Source of the DNA: Pseudomonas sp. AN-1
GTDB lineage: Bacteria; Pseudomonadota; Gammaproteobacteria; Pseudomonadales; Pseudomonadaceae
Direction of reading: 5' to 3'
DNA: 64,000 bases
Assembly (NCBI RefSeq): GCF_034057115.1
Contig: NZ_CP139195.1
Location: 186,001-250,000, forward strand
The notes beneath the pieces are model-generated. The model worked only from the letters and a program-made list of their open reading frames with translations. It was not told where the DNA came from and searched no databases. Both the position numbers and the translations under genes were made by a program. This document shows, piece by piece, positions 31,116 through 41,035 of this stretch. The stretch's first letter is position 1; each line of letters opens with the position of its first letter.

Positions 31116-32113
31116 TGCGCCTGGCCGAGCGCCTCACCGCTGCCTGGTACCAGGGCCATCCGGCCCTGGTCCTGCTGCGTCCGCTGGAGGTCCTCTACCG
31201 GCGGGTGGTCGAACGGCGGCGCGGCGACTTCCTCAGCGGGCGCAAGCCGGCCTGGCGGGCGCCGCTGCCGGTGATCGTGGTCGGTAACATCACCGTCGGC
31301 GGCACCGGCAAGACGCCGCTGATCCTCTGGCTGATCGAGCACTGCCGCGCCCGTGGCCTGCGCGTCGGCGTGGTCAGCCGCGGCTACGGCGCTGCCCCGC
31401 CCAGCCTGCCGTGGCGGGTGCGCGCCGGGCAGAGTCCCGCCGAGGCTGGCGACGAGCCGCTGATGATCGTCGAGCGCAGCGGCGTGCCGCTGGTGATCGA
31501 CCCCGACCGTCCCCGCGCGGTGCGGGCCCTGCTCGAGCAGGAGCCGCTGGACCTGATCCTCAGCGACGACGGCCTGCAGCACTACCGTCTGGCCCGCGAC
31601 TTGGAGCTGGTGCTGATCGACGCCGCCCGCGGCCTCGGCAACCGTCGCTGCCTGCCGGCCGGGCCGCTGCGCGAGCCGCTGGAGCGCCTGGCTGCGGTGG
31701 ATGCCTGTCTGGTCAACGGTGCTGCCGGTGACGGCGCGGCAGGCTTCGCCTTCAACCTGCGCCCGAGCGCCCTGGTCAACCTGGCCAGCGGCGAGCGTCG
31801 CCCGCTGGATCATCTGCCGGCAGGGCAGGCGGTCCACGCGGTGGCCGGCATCGGCAACCCGCAGCGTTTCTTCGCGACCCTCGAGGCGCTACACTGGCGC
31901 CCGGTTCCGCATCCCTTCGCCGACCACGCGGCCTACGGCCCCGAGGATCTGCGCTTCGCCCCGGCCCTGCCGCTGCTGATGACCGAGAAGGATGCGGTGA
32001 AATGCCGGGGATTCGCCGCCGCAGACTGGTGGTATCTGGCGGTCGATGGCCAGCCATCACCGGCCTTCGTGGCCTGGTTCGACGGCCAGCTCGAACGCCT
32101 GTTGCCGCGTTGA
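31115..32113 (+). CDS. lpxK: Tetraacyldisaccharide 4'-kinase
   Basis: A 332-residue LpxK, the membrane-associated kinase that phosphorylates the lipid A disaccharide at 4'. A short N-terminal hydrophobic segment precedes Walker A, GGTGKT at 62-67 in [16 protein letters not shown], followed by GVVSRGYG and [18 protein letters not shown]. It begins at the exbD stop and belongs to an envelope operon with kdsB and murB. Confidence 0.96.
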   Translation: MRLAERLTAAWYQGHPALVLLRPLEVLYRRVVERRRGDFLSGRKPAWRAPLPVIVVGNITVGGTGKTPLILWLIEHCRARGLRVGVVSRGYGAAPPSLPWRVRAGQSPAEAGDEPLMIVERSGVPLVIDPDRPRAVRALLEQEPLDLILSDDGLQHYRLARDLELVLIDAARGLGNRRCLPAGPLREPLERLAAVDACLVNGAAGDGAAGFAFNLRPSALVNLASGERRPLDHLPAGQAVHAVAGIGNPQRFFATLEALHWRPVPHPFADHAAYGPEDLRFAPALPLLMTEKDAVKCRGFAAADWWYLAVDGQPSPAFVAWFDGQLERLLPR

Positions 32114-32154
32114 TGCGCGCGGGTCCCCCCAGATTCCTCTGCCTGGAGCGGACC

Positions 32155-32340
32155 ATGGACCCCAAACTGCTCGACATTCTCGCCTGCCCGCTGTGCAAGG
32201 GCCCCCTCAAGCTCAGTGACGACAAGTCCGAGCTGATCTGCAGAGCCGACGCCCTGGCCTTCCCGGTGCGCGACGGTATCCCGGTGATGCTGGAAAGCGA
32301 GGCGCGCACCCTGACCGTCGACGAGCGCCTGGACAAATGA
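32155..32340 (+). CDS. Trm112-like zinc-binding protein (UPF0434)
   Basis: A 61-residue protein ([20 protein letters not shown]...[20 protein letters not shown]), orthologous to E. coli YcaR, which lies in the same lpxK-kdsB context. CPLC and the later Cys form a partial zinc-knuckle site. Its exact role is undefined. It overlaps kdsB by 4 bases. Confidence 0.93.
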   Translation: MDPKLLDILACPLCKGPLKLSDDKSELICRADALAFPVRDGIPVMLESEARTLTVDERLDK

Positions 32341-33101
32341 GCATGGACTTCGTCGTCGTCATTCCTGCCCGCTATGCTTCCACACGCCTGCCTGGCAAGC
32401 CGCTGCAGGACATCGCCGGCAAGCCGATGATCCAGCACGTCTGGGAGCAGGCGAAGAAGAGCGCCGCGACCCGCGTGGTGGTGGCCACCGACGATGCGCG
32501 CATCGTCGAGGCCTGCCAGGCGTTCGGTGCCGAGGTGCTGCTGACTCGTGCCGACCACAACTCCGGCACCGACCGCCTGGCTGAGGTGTCCGTCCAGCTC
32601 GGCTTGGCCGACGAGGCCATCGTGGTCAATGTGCAGGGCGACGAGCCGCTGATTCCGCCGGCGATCATCGACCAGGTGGCCGCCAACCTGGCCGCCCATG
32701 CCGAGGCCGGCATCGCCACCCTGGCCGAGCCGATCCAGGATGCAGCGCTGCTGTTCAATCCCAACGTGGTCAAGCTGGTCGCCGACGCCAGCGGCCTGGC
32801 GCTGACCTTCAGCCGTGCGCCGCTGCCGTGGGCGCGCGATGCCTTCGCCGCGGAGCGCGGGCAGTTGCCTGAGGGCGTGCCGTTCCGTCGTCACATCGGC
32901 ATCTACGCCTACCGCGCCGGCTTCCTTCACGACTTCGTCGCCTGGGGCCCGTGCTGGCTGGAGGACACCGAGTGCCTGGAGCAGCTGCGTGCCCTCTGGC
33001 ACGGCGTGCGCATCCATGTCGCCGACGCCCTCGAGGCGCCGCCGGCCGGCGTCGATACCCCGGAAGACCTGCAGCGCGTCCGCCAGCTGCTGGGAGCCTG
33101 A
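32337..33101 (+). CDS. kdsB: CMP-KDO synthetase
   Basis: A 254-residue 3-deoxy-manno-octulosonate cytidylyltransferase. The nucleotide-binding start [19 protein letters not shown] and VQGDEPLI motif are diagnostic. It activates KDO with CTP for LPS inner core synthesis in the cytoplasm. ATGA overlap with the preceding Trm112-like gene; the second Met (two codons on) is an alternative start. Confidence 0.97.
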   Translation: MSMDFVVVIPARYASTRLPGKPLQDIAGKPMIQHVWEQAKKSAATRVVVATDDARIVEACQAFGAEVLLTRADHNSGTDRLAEVSVQLGLADEAIVVNVQGDEPLIPPAIIDQVAANLAAHAEAGIATLAEPIQDAALLFNPNVVKLVADASGLALTFSRAPLPWARDAFAAERGQLPEGVPFRRHIGIYAYRAGFLHDFVAWGPCWLEDTECLEQLRALWHGVRIHVADALEAPPAGVDTPEDLQRVRQLLGA

Positions 33102-33102
33102 C

Positions 33103-33567
33103 GTGCGCCTGCTGTTCGTCTGCCTCGGCAACATCTGCCGCTCGCCGACCGCCGAGGGGGTGATGCGCCACAAGCTGCAGCTGGCCGGCCTCGCCGACCG
33201 GGTGCAGGTGGATTCCGCCGGAACCGGCGCCTGGCACGTCGGCAAGGCGCCCGACCCGCGCACCTGCGCCGCCGCCGAGCAGCGCGGCTACCGCCTGCAC
33301 GAGCTGCGTGCCCGCCAGGTGCAGGCCGAGGACTTCACCCGTTTCGACTGGGTTCTCGCCATGGATCACGACAACCTGCGCGAGCTGTGCCGCCTGCGCC
33401 CGGCCCAGGGCGATGCCGAGCTGGACCTGTTCCTGCGCCGCGGCGGCCTGGCCGAGCACGAGGTGCCCGACCCCTACTACGGCGGTGCCGACGGCTTCGA
33501 GCAGGTGCTTGACCTGGTCGAGCTGGCCTGCCACCGACTGATCGAACAGATCCGGGAGCGCCTGTGA
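33103..33567 (+). CDS. Low-molecular-weight protein tyrosine phosphatase
   Basis: A 154-residue LMW-PTP. The P-loop CX5R is Cys7-Arg13 in CLGNICRS; the general acid Asp is in PDPYYGG. GTG at 33103, one base after the kdsB stop, is the start that keeps the P-loop at the correct place. Such phosphatases often control capsule or polysaccharide tyrosine kinases, but no kinase is nearby, so the substrate is unknown. It overlaps murB by 4 bases. Confidence 0.93.
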   Translation: MRLLFVCLGNICRSPTAEGVMRHKLQLAGLADRVQVDSAGTGAWHVGKAPDPRTCAAAEQRGYRLHELRARQVQAEDFTRFDWVLAMDHDNLRELCRLRPAQGDAELDLFLRRGGLAEHEVPDPYYGGADGFEQVLDLVELACHRLIEQIRERL

Positions 33568-34583
33568 GCCTGATCATCCATGAGCATTACTCGCTGAAGG
33601 CCTGCAACACCTTCGGCGTCGATGTCGCGGCGCGCTGGTTCGCCGAGGCGCATGACGAGGCCGAGGTGCGCCAGGCGCTGGCGGCCGCCACCGCGCAGGA
33701 CGCCGAGCTGATGGTGATCGGCGGCGGCAGCAACCTGCTGCTGACCGCCGATCTGGACGCCTTCGTGCTGCGCATGGCCAGTCGCGGCCGGCGCCTGCTG
33801 GGCGAGGCGGGCGGTCAGGTGCTGGTCGAGGCCGAGGCCGGCGAGCCCTGGCATCCCTTCGTGCTCTGGACCCTGGAGCAGGGCCTGGCCGGGCTGGAGA
33901 ACCTCAGTCTGATTCCCGGCACCGTGGGCGCCGCGCCGATGCAGAACATCGGCGCCTACGGTGTCGAGCTCAAGGACGTGCTGCACAGCCTGGTCGCCCT
34001 GGATCGCCTGAGCGGCGAGCTGCGCGAGTTCCAGGCCGGGGAGTGCGAATTCGCCTACCGCGACAGCCGCTTCAAGCGCGAGAGCGGCCGCTGGCTGATC
34101 CTGCGCGTGCGCTTCGCCCTGAGCCGTGCGGCGGCCCTGCATCTGGATTACGGCCCGCTGCGCCAGCGCCTGCAGGTGCAGGGCATTGCCCTGCCGACGG
34201 CGCTGGATGTCAGTCGGGCAGTCTGCGCCATCCGCGCGGAAAAGCTGCCCGATCCGCAGGTGCTGGGCAATGCCGGCAGCTTCTTCAAGAACCCGCTGGT
34301 GGGCGAGGCTCAGGCGGCGCAGTTGCGCGCGCAGTGGCCGGGGCTGGTCAGCTATCCCGCTGGCGAAGGACTGGTGAAGCTGGCGGCCGGCTGGCTGATC
34401 GAGCAGGCCGGCTGGAAGGGGCATCGCGACGGCGATGCCGGGGTGCATGCCCTGCAGGCGCTGGTGCTGGTCAATTACGGCCGGGCCAGCGGGCGCGAGC
34501 TGCTGGCGCTGGCGCAGCGCATCCAGGCGGATATCCGCAGCCGTTTCGGTGTCGAGCTGGAGATCGAGCCGGTCGTCCGCTGA
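33564..34583 (+). CDS. murB: UDP-N-acetylenolpyruvoylglucosamine reductase
   Basis: A 339-residue type I MurB. FAD-binding motifs include VIGGGSNLLLTADLDAFVLR and IPGTVGAAPMQNIGAYGVELKD; the proton-donating Ser is in GNAGSFFKNP. It reduces enolpyruvyl-UDP-GlcNAc to UDP-MurNAc in peptidoglycan synthesis. It is the last gene of the overlapping envelope cluster and is followed by a strong bidirectional terminator. Confidence 0.97.
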   Translation: MSLIIHEHYSLKACNTFGVDVAARWFAEAHDEAEVRQALAAATAQDAELMVIGGGSNLLLTADLDAFVLRMASRGRRLLGEAGGQVLVEAEAGEPWHPFVLWTLEQGLAGLENLSLIPGTVGAAPMQNIGAYGVELKDVLHSLVALDRLSGELREFQAGECEFAYRDSRFKRESGRWLILRVRFALSRAAALHLDYGPLRQRLQVQGIALPTALDVSRAVCAIRAEKLPDPQVLGNAGSFFKNPLVGEAQAAQLRAQWPGLVSYPAGEGLVKLAAGWLIEQAGWKGHRDGDAGVHALQALVLVNYGRASGRELLALAQRIQADIRSRFGVELEIEPVVR

Positions 34584-34631
34584 GGCGTGGCTGCGGGGCC
34601 TGTCGCCGGCCTTGTCTTCCAGTCGGCAGAC

Positions 34632-34666
34632 AAAAAAGGGGGAATGCCAAGGCATTCCCCCTTTTT
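34632..34666. terminator. Bidirectional terminator between murB and rne
   Basis: A 16-bp perfect stem (aaaaagggggaatgcc and its complement, aa loop) with A and T tracts serves both converging transcripts. Confidence 0.95.
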
Positions 34667-34686
34667 GCTGGGCGCTGCCCGGGCCG

Positions 34687-37600
34687 TCAGGCCTGGGGCT
34701 TGCGCTCCTCCTCGGGCTGGCTGACCGGAGCGGTCTCGACGCTCACCGCTTCGGCTGCCGGTTCGCCAGTCGGTTGGGCGGCTTCCGCGTCGGCTGCCGG
34801 GGCGGCCTGCGCTTCGCCCGGCTGGGCCTCGGCCTCGACAGGAGCATTCCTGGCTTCACTGCCAGTGGCCAGCGGAGCCTCGACCGGAGTTTCGGTCGCG
34901 GCCTCAGGCGCGGTTACGGTCGGTTCGGCCTCGATCGCCGCCTGCGGGGCAGGCTCTACCTGAGCCGGGGCAGCAGCCTCCTGGGTGGCGGCGGCCTCGC
35001 GGGCCTGACGCTCGGCCTCACGGCGGCGGCGACGCTCGCGCGGATCGTTGGGCGCACGTCCACCCGCCGCAGCAGCTTCCTCGCGAGTTTCGGTCGCCGG
35101 CGCTTCGCTGTCGATCGCCTCGGCGGCGGCCTCTTGCGGCTGGGCGACTGCGACGGTCTCGATGGCCTGTGCAGTCTCGACGACCGGCAGTGGTTCGCTG
35201 ACCGCTACGGCGGCCTGGTCGTCCTCCACCGCAGTGGGCGTTGCGCTGACGGCTTCTTCGACGGCGGCCTCCACGGCCACCGCCGCGGCGATGGCGGTAG
35301 CGACGGTCGGTGCGACGGCTTCGCCTGCGGCAGCAGCCGGGCTGACTTCCTCGACGGTCAGTTCCTCGATGCCGGCTTCACGCTGGCGTTCGCGGCGGTT
35401 GCTGCGGCGACGCTGGCCACGCGAGCGGCGGCGCGGGCGTTCGCCTTCACCTTCCTGCTCGTCCTGGCCCGGCTCCTCCTCGAGCCCCTCCAGTTCCTCG
35501 GCCGCCTGCTCGGCGCTTTCCTCTTCGGGGGCCGGACGCGGCGGACGCTCGCCACGCGCCCTGCGCTCCTCGCGGCGGGTAGCACCGGCTTCCGCGGTTT
35601 CTGCCTCGACGACGCCGGTCTCCTCGCGGGCAACGGTCTCCTCGCTTACCGGGCGTTCTTCGCGCTCCTCGCGAGGTTTGCGCTCCTCACGCGGCTGACG
35701 CTCTTCACGCGGCTGGCGTTCTTCGCGCGGCTGACGCTCCTCGCGGGGCTGGCGTTCTTCACGCGGCTGACGTTCCTCGCGGGGCTGGCGCTCCTCACGC
35801 GGCTGACGCTCCTCGCGGGGCTGGCGCTCTTCACGCGGCTGACGCTCCTCGCGGGGCTGGCGCTCTTCACGCGGCTGACGTTCCTCGCGGGGCTGGCGTT
35901 CCTCACGCGGCTTGCGCTCTTCACGCGGCTGACGCTCCTCGCGGGGCTGGCGCTCTTCACGCGGCTTGCGCTCCTCGCGCGGCTGGCGCTCCTCGCGCGG
36001 CTGGCGCTCGGCGCGCTCGCCATCGCGGCGACGGCTCTGCTGGCGGCCGCCACGGCGCTCCTCGCTACGCGCCGGGCGCTCGCCGGCGCTCGGCTGGGCA
36101 GGAGCTTCGGCCGCCGGCTTGGGCTCTTCCTTGCCGGCGAACAGACCGACCAGCGAGCGGATCAGGCCCTTGAACAGGCTCGGCTCGGGAGTGGGGTGGG
36201 CCGCCTGCGGTGCCGGGGTCGGTGCCGGGGCGGCAGGCGCTTCCACCGCCTGCGGTGCCGGACGCTCGTGGGTGACGGTCTTCACCGCTGCCTCCTGGCG
36301 CACCAGGGTGCGGGTGGCGGCGACCGGCTGGACTTCCTCGACCTCGGTCGGGGTCATCTCGTAGCTGGACTGGCCGACCAGCGCTTCCGGGCTGTCGTCG
36401 CGCAGGCGCTGCACTTCGAAATGCGGGGTTTCCAGATGGTCGTTGGGCAGGATGACGATGCGTGCACGGGTGCGCAGCTCGATCTTGGTGATGGCGTTGC
36501 GCTTCTCGTTGAGCAGGAAGGCGGCCACCGGGATCGGCACCTGGGCGCGGACCTCGGCGGTGCGGTCCTTGAGCGCTTCTTCCTCGATCAGGCGCAGGAT
36601 GGCCAGCGACAGCGACTCGACGTCACGGATGATGCCCTGGCCGTTGCAGCGCGGGCAGACCACGCCGCTGGTCTCGCCGAGCGACGGGCGCAGGCGCTGA
36701 CGGGACATCTCCAGCAGGCCGAAGCGCGAGATGCGGCCGACCTGGACGCGGGCGCGGTCGGCCTCGAGGCATTCGCGCACGCGGTCCTCGACGGCGCGCT
36801 GGTTCTTCGCCGGGGTCATGTCGATGAAGTCGATGACGATCAGGCCGCCGATGTCGCGCAGGCGCAGCTGGCGGGCGATTTCCTCGGCCGCTTCCAGGTT
36901 GGTCTGCAGCGCGGTTTCCTCGATGTCGCTGCCCTTGGTGGCGCGCGCCGAGTTGATGTCGATGGACACCAGCGCCTCGGTCGGGTCGATGACGATGGAG
37001 CCGCCCGACGGCAGCTTCACTTCACGCTGGAAGGCGGTCTCGATCTGGCTCTCGATCTGGAAGCGGTTGAACAGCGGCACGCTGTCCTGGTACAGCTTGA
37101 TCTTGCTGGCGTACTGCGGCATCACCTGCTGGATGAAGTTCAGCGCCTCTTCCTGGGCCTCGATGCTGTCGACCAGCACTTCGCCGATGTCCTGGCGCAG
37201 GTAGTCGCGGATGGCGCGGATGATGACGTTGCTTTCCTGATAGATCAGGAAGGGCGCGGCACGACCCTGCGAGGCTTCCTTGATCGCGGTCCACAGCTGC
37301 ACCAGGTAGTCGAGGTCCCACTGCAGTTCCTCGCTGGAACGGCCGAGGCCTGCGGTGCGCACGATCAGGCCCATGTCGCCCGGGGCGTTGAGGCCGTTGA
37401 GCGCCTCGCGCAGTTCGTTGCGCTCCTCGCCCTCGATGCGGCGGGAAATGCCGCCGGCGCGCGGGTTGTTGGGCATCAGCACCAGGTAGCGGCCGGCCAG
37501 GCTGATGAAGGTGGTCAGTGCCGCGCCCTTGTTGCCGCGCTCTTCCTTCTCGACCTGGACGATGACTTCCTGGCCTTCCTTGAGCACGTCCTTGATGTTG

Positions 37601-37857
37601 ACGCGACCCTCGGGGGCCTTGATGAAGTATTCGCGGGAGATTTCCTTGAGCGGCAGGAAGCCGTGGCGCTCGGCGCCGAAATCGACGAAGGCGGCCTCGA
37701 GGCTGGGTTCGACGCGGGTAATGCGGCCCTTGTAGATGTTGGCCTTCTTCTGCTGGCGAGCGCCCGACTCGATGTCGAGGTCGAACAGGCGTTGGCCGTC
37801 GACCAGGGCAACACGCAACTCTTCGGGCTGAGTTGCGTTGATCAGCATTCTTTTCAT
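34687..37857 (-). CDS. rne: Ribonuclease E
   Basis: A 1056-residue RNase E, the main endonuclease of mRNA decay and rRNA processing and scaffold of the degradosome. The catalytic half has the S1 domain ([25 protein letters not shown]), DNase I-like domain with metal Asp residues ([17 protein letters not shown]) and the Zn-link CPRCNGQG. The C-terminal half is disordered and Arg/Glu/Ala-rich, with 19 tandem (Q/K)PREER hexapeptides (residues 619-732) and an NDPR motif at 937-940; REER and NDPR short motifs are reported in P. aeruginosa RNase E as partner-binding elements. ATG at 37857 matches [10 protein letters not shown]; upstream frame is the leader. Confidence 0.97.
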   Translation of the reverse strand: MKRMLINATQPEELRVALVDGQRLFDLDIESGARQQKKANIYKGRITRVEPSLEAAFVDFGAERHGFLPLKEISREYFIKAPEGRVNIKDVLKEGQEVIVQVEKEERGNKGAALTTFISLAGRYLVLMPNNPRAGGISRRIEGEERNELREALNGLNAPGDMGLIVRTAGLGRSSEELQWDLDYLVQLWTAIKEASQGRAAPFLIYQESNVIIRAIRDYLRQDIGEVLVDSIEAQEEALNFIQQVMPQYASKIKLYQDSVPLFNRFQIESQIETAFQREVKLPSGGSIVIDPTEALVSIDINSARATKGSDIEETALQTNLEAAEEIARQLRLRDIGGLIVIDFIDMTPAKNQRAVEDRVRECLEADRARVQVGRISRFGLLEMSRQRLRPSLGETSGVVCPRCNGQGIIRDVESLSLAILRLIEEEALKDRTAEVRAQVPIPVAAFLLNEKRNAITKIELRTRARIVILPNDHLETPHFEVQRLRDDSPEALVGQSSYEMTPTEVEEVQPVAATRTLVRQEAAVKTVTHERPAPQAVEAPAAPAPTPAPQAAHPTPEPSLFKGLIRSLVGLFAGKEEPKPAAEAPAQPSAGERPARSEERRGGRQQSRRRDGERAERQPREERQPREERKPREERQPREERQPREERKPREERQPREERQPREERQPREERQPREERQPREERQPREERQPREERQPREERQPREERQPREERQPREERQPREERKPREEREERPVSEETVAREETGVVEAETAEAGATRREERRARGERPPRPAPEEESAEQAAEELEGLEEEPGQDEQEGEGERPRRRSRGQRRRSNRRERQREAGIEELTVEEVSPAAAAGEAVAPTVATAIAAAVAVEAAVEEAVSATPTAVEDDQAAVAVSEPLPVVETAQAIETVAVAQPQEAAAEAIDSEAPATETREEAAAAGGRAPNDPRERRRRREAERQAREAAATQEAAAPAQVEPAPQAAIEAEPTVTAPEAATETPVEAPLATGSEARNAPVEAEAQPGEAQAAPAADAEAAQPTGEPAAEAVSVETAPVSQPEEERKPQA
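35662..36003 (-). repeat. 19 tandem 18-bp repeats inside rne
   Basis: Exactly 19 units of 18 bp, all in frame, encode (Q/K)PREER without a single interruption; only the first residue varies (Q in 16, K in 3). Third-position differences (for example ctc/ttc and acg/gcg on the plus strand) show that the copies are not all freshly duplicated. The tract is likely variable in length between strains. Confidence 0.95.
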
Positions 37858-38345
37858 GTAGTACCAATGGTTTCCGGGCTGCCGGAAACGGCGGTTGGCA
37901 CGCACGACTCTCGTGGTCGGTGTCAGGTGCGCCGGGAACGGTCTGGCCGTTGCCCTTGTCAAGCCTCGCAGGCGATTGGGCCTGCGCGCGACTGGCGGCT
38001 CCTGCTAACTGTGGGTACAGAAGCACTCATTCAGGAGGAGGAATCAAACAACGCTGCGGACGATCAAGGCGTCTGGAAAGTCGAGTGCTACGCAGTCCGT
38101 CGTTTGTGCATCTCCGCCCTGCACGTATTCCCTGAGAATCGGGGTGCCGCTCGCTGAATCCGTAGCGGGTTAGCATTTGCGCGAAACGCCGGGCGTTTCG
38201 CACCTCATGTGTCTCAAGGCCTGGTTTTCCGAGTCGCCATGAATGCTTGCGCGGGCGACCCGTCGGACGGCCTGGCGTCCAGTGATTGTGTGTCCGGCGG
38301 CAGGCAGTCTGCCTTGCGTTCGCGCGGAGTGCCGCTTTTGACGGC
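37858..38345 (-). promoter_or_regulatory. Long 5' leader of rne
   Basis: From the predicted start point near 38345 the untranslated leader is about 488 nt. It contains a perfect 9-bp hairpin (gcgaaacgc / gcgtttcgc, 38181-38201) and several weaker stems. In E. coli RNase E controls its own mRNA through a structured 361-nt leader; an analogous autoregulatory role is inferred. I see no credible gene in this stretch on either strand. Confidence 0.6.
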
Positions 38346-38351
38346 TGCCGG

Positions 38352-38380
38352 AATATAGCAGCAATCATTAAATGCTTCAA
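38352..38380 (-). promoter_or_regulatory. rne promoter
   Basis: On the minus strand TTGAAG (38375-38380) and TATATT (38352-38357) are separated by exactly 17 bases, a strong sigma-70 match pointing to rne. Confidence 0.75.
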
Positions 38381-38393
38381 TTCAGGGAAAAAT

Positions 38394-38402
38394 TGCTATG
38401 AT
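38394..38402 (+). promoter_or_regulatory. Extended -10 element directly before rluC
   Basis: TGCTATGAT (38394-38402) is an extended -10 (TGN plus TATGAT). Transcription would start around 38408-38409, i.e. at the rluC ATG, implying a leaderless mRNA; no Shine-Dalgarno sequence is present before the ATG. Confidence 0.55.
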
Positions 38403-38408
38403 TCGCGC

Positions 38409-39362
38409 ATGACAACTCCCTCGCAAATCTCCACCGGCGTCCAGCTGCTCGAAGTGCAGCCGGAACTCGCCGGACAACGCATCGACAACTTCCTCCGGGC
38501 CCAGTTGAAAGGTGTTCCCAAGACCCTGATCTACCGCATCCTGCGCAAGGGCGAGGTGCGGGTGAACAAGGGGCGGATCAAGCCCGAGTACAAGCTGCAG
38601 GCTGGCGATGTGGTGCGCGTGCCGCCGCTGCGCGTGGCCGAGCGCGACGAGCCCGAGCCGCTGGCCCAGGGGCTGCTGCAGCGCCTCGAGGCGGCCATCG
38701 TCTACGAGGACAAGGCGCTGATCGTGCTGAACAAGCCGGCCGGCATCGCCGTGCACGGCGGCAGCGGGCTGAACTACGGGGTGATCGAGGCGTTCCGCCA
38801 GCTGCGCCCGGAGGCCAAGGACATCGAGCTGGTGCATCGTCTGGATCGCGATACCTCGGGGCTTTTGATGATCGCCAAGAAGCGCAGCATGCTGCGCCAC
38901 CTGCACGAGGCGCTGCGCGGCGATGGCGTCGACAAGCGCTATCTGGCGCTGGTGCGCGGCAGTTGGCCGACCTCGAAGAAAAAGGTCAGCGCGCCGCTGC
39001 TGAAGAACAACCTGCGCTCGGGCGAGCGGATGGTCGAGGTCGATCCCGAGGGCAAGGACGCGCTGACCGAGTTCCGCGTGATGCGCCGCTTCGGCGACTT
39101 CGCCACCCTGGTCGAGGCCAGCCCGATCACCGGGCGCACGCATCAGATCCGCGTGCACGCCAAGCATGCCGGTCATTCGATCGCCGGCGACAGCAAGTAC
39201 GGCGACGACGACTTCACCCGCGAGATCCGCGAGCTGGGCGGCAAGCGCCTGTTCCTGCATGCCCATGCGCTGCGTGTGACCCTGCCCGACGGCGAGGTGC
39301 TGGCGCTGGAGGCGCCGGTGGACGAGGTGTGGGCGCAGACCCTGGAGCGCCTGGATGCCTGA
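38409..39362 (+). CDS. rluC: Ribosomal large subunit pseudouridine synthase C
   Basis: A 317-residue RluA-family enzyme with an N-terminal S4 domain ([32 protein letters not shown]) and catalytic Asp146 in HRLDRDTSG. RluC modifies three uridines of 23S rRNA (955, 2504, 2580 in E. coli numbering). It is divergent from rne as in E. coli and P. aeruginosa. The ATG at 38409 matches family N-termini but lacks a ribosome site. The stop overlaps the start of the HAD phosphatase gene by 8 bases. Confidence 0.96.
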   Translation: MTTPSQISTGVQLLEVQPELAGQRIDNFLRAQLKGVPKTLIYRILRKGEVRVNKGRIKPEYKLQAGDVVRVPPLRVAERDEPEPLAQGLLQRLEAAIVYEDKALIVLNKPAGIAVHGGSGLNYGVIEAFRQLRPEAKDIELVHRLDRDTSGLLMIAKKRSMLRHLHEALRGDGVDKRYLALVRGSWPTSKKKVSAPLLKNNLRSGERMVEVDPEGKDALTEFRVMRRFGDFATLVEASPITGRTHQIRVHAKHAGHSIAGDSKYGDDDFTREIRELGGKRLFLHAHALRVTLPDGEVLALEAPVDEVWAQTLERLDA

Positions 39363-40053
39363 CTACCAGCTGCTGGTGTTCGACTGGGACGGTACGCTGG
39401 TCGACTCCGTGGCGCGGATCGTCGAGTCGATGCGCGCAGCGGCCGATGCCTGCAGCCTGCCGCAGCTGGACGAGGTGGCCATTCGCGGCATCATCGGTCT
39501 CGGTCTGCCGGAGGCGATCCGTGCCTTGTATCCCGCGCTGGAGAGCGAGGCGGACATCGCCGTATTCCGTCAGGTCTACAGCGACCATTATCTGTGCCTG
39601 GAAAGCACGCCGTCGCCGCTGTTCGACGGCGTGCTGGAGTCGTTGCTGGCGTTCCGCGCGCAGGGCTATCGCCTGGCGGTGGCCACCGGCAAGAGTCGGC
39701 GCGGTCTGGACCGGGTGCTGGCCGGGCATGGCTGGCTGGACTTCTTCGATATCACCCGCTGCGCCGACGAGACGGCGAGCAAGCCCGATCCGCGCATGCT
39801 GCGCGAGATCCTCGCGCACTGCGGGGTGGCGCCGGCGCAGGCGCTGATGGTCGGCGATTCGCCCTTCGATCTGCTGATGGCGCACAATGCCGGCATGACC
39901 GCGGTGGCGGTGGGATACGGTGCGCAGCCGTTGACGGTGCTGCAGGAGTATCGTCCGCACCTGGCCATCGAGCGCTTTGCCGGCCTCGGGCAGTGGCTGG
40001 GGCAGGAGTGCAATCGCGAGAGAAGGGAGGTTGGCGAGCATGCAGTCGGATGA
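39355..40053 (+). CDS. HAD-superfamily (subfamily IA) phosphatase
   Basis: A 232-residue hydrolase with the four HAD motifs: [10 protein letters not shown] (nucleophile Asp), ATGKSRRGL (Thr/Ser region), Lys in [10 protein letters not shown] and [12 protein letters not shown]. It resembles phosphoglycolate phosphatase-type or YniC-type sugar phosphatases. Start overlaps rluC; end overlaps sppA by 14 bases, so the three genes are probably one operon. The substrate cannot be predicted. Confidence 0.9.
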   Translation: MPDYQLLVFDWDGTLVDSVARIVESMRAAADACSLPQLDEVAIRGIIGLGLPEAIRALYPALESEADIAVFRQVYSDHYLCLESTPSPLFDGVLESLLAFRAQGYRLAVATGKSRRGLDRVLAGHGWLDFFDITRCADETASKPDPRMLREILAHCGVAPAQALMVGDSPFDLLMAHNAGMTAVAVGYGAQPLTVLQEYRPHLAIERFAGLGQWLGQECNRERREVGEHAVG

Positions 40054-41017
40054 ATGGAAAGCGGTGGCGGCTTCGGGTGACGAAAAGACCTGGAAGCTGC
40101 TGGAGAAGGCGGTGCTGGCCGGAGTGGTCGAGCAGCGCCGGGCGCGGCGCTGGGGCATCTTCTTCAAGAGTCTCGGCTTTCTCTACGTGTTCGGGGCGCT
40201 GTTCCTGTTCTCGCCCTGGGCGAGTCTGGACAGGGCGGCGGCGCTCAAGTCGCACACGGCGCTGATCGATGTGCGTGGGGTGATCGCCGACGAGGAGAGG
40301 GCCAGTGCCGACAATATCGTCGGCAGCCTGCGTGCGGCCTTCAAGGACAAGAACACCCGGGCCGTGGTCCTGCGCATCAACAGTCCGGGTGGCAGCCCGG
40401 TGCAGTCGGGCTACATCTACGACGAGATCCGTCGCCTGCGCGGCGAGCACCCGGACATCAAGCTGTATGCGGTGATCACCGATCTCGGTGCCTCCGGCGC
40501 CTACTACATCGCCAGTGCGGCCGATGCCATCTATGCCGACAAGGCCAGTCTGGTCGGCTCCATCGGGGTGACCGCCTCGGGCTTCGGCTTCGTCGAGGCG
40601 ATGCAGAAGCTGGGCGTGGAGCGGCGCACCTATACCTCCGGGGAGCACAAGACCTTCCTCGATCCGTTCGTGCCGCAGAAGGAGGAGGAAACCCGTTTCT
40701 GGGGGGCGGTGCTGGATACCACCCACAAGCAGTTCATCGCCAGCGTCAAGCAGGGGCGTGGCGAGCGTCTGAAGGATCGGGAGCATCCGGAGCTGTTCTC
40801 CGGCCTGGTCTGGTCCGGCGAGCAGGCTCTCGAGCTGGGGCTGATCGACGGTCTGGGTAGTGCCGGCTACGTGGCGCGCGAGGTGGTCGGCGAGAAGAAT
40901 CTGGTCGACTTCACCGAGAAGGAGTCGCCGATCGACCGCTTCGCCAAGAAGCTCGGCGCCGGCGTCGCCGAGCAGGTCTCGCTGTGGATGGGCTGGCGTG
41001 CCCCGGCGCTGCACTGA
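40040..41017 (+). CDS. sppA: Signal peptide peptidase SppA (36K type)
   Basis: A 325-residue S49 family protease with one N-terminal transmembrane helix (FFKSLGFLYVFGALFLFSPW). It has VVLRINSPGGSPVQSG and the Ser nucleophile region LGASGAYYIASAAD, followed by LVGSIGV, features of the short, single-domain SppA/SohB type that forms oligomers. It degrades remnant signal peptides in the inner membrane. ATG at 40040 is preceded by gggaggttggcga. Confidence 0.93.
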   Translation: MQSDEWKAVAASGDEKTWKLLEKAVLAGVVEQRRARRWGIFFKSLGFLYVFGALFLFSPWASLDRAAALKSHTALIDVRGVIADEERASADNIVGSLRAAFKDKNTRAVVLRINSPGGSPVQSGYIYDEIRRLRGEHPDIKLYAVITDLGASGAYYIASAADAIYADKASLVGSIGVTASGFGFVEAMQKLGVERRTYTSGEHKTFLDPFVPQKEEETRFWGAVLDTTHKQFIASVKQGRGERLKDREHPELFSGLVWSGEQALELGLIDGLGSAGYVAREVVGEKNLVDFTEKESPIDRFAKKLGAGVAEQVSLWMGWRAPALH

Positions 41018-41035
41018 GCGGCCGGGGTCGATCTG

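Noticed and set aside
35662-36003. CRISPR-like regular repeats
   Set aside because: The 18-bp units have no spacers, are all in one coding frame and encode a protein repeat in RNase E; no cas genes are present.
34435-38157. Very long plus-strand reading frame antisense to rne
   Set aside because: It follows the third-base GC bias and the rne repeat region in another frame; the translation is low-complexity Leu/Thr/Arg and matches no family, while the minus strand encodes a perfect RNase E.
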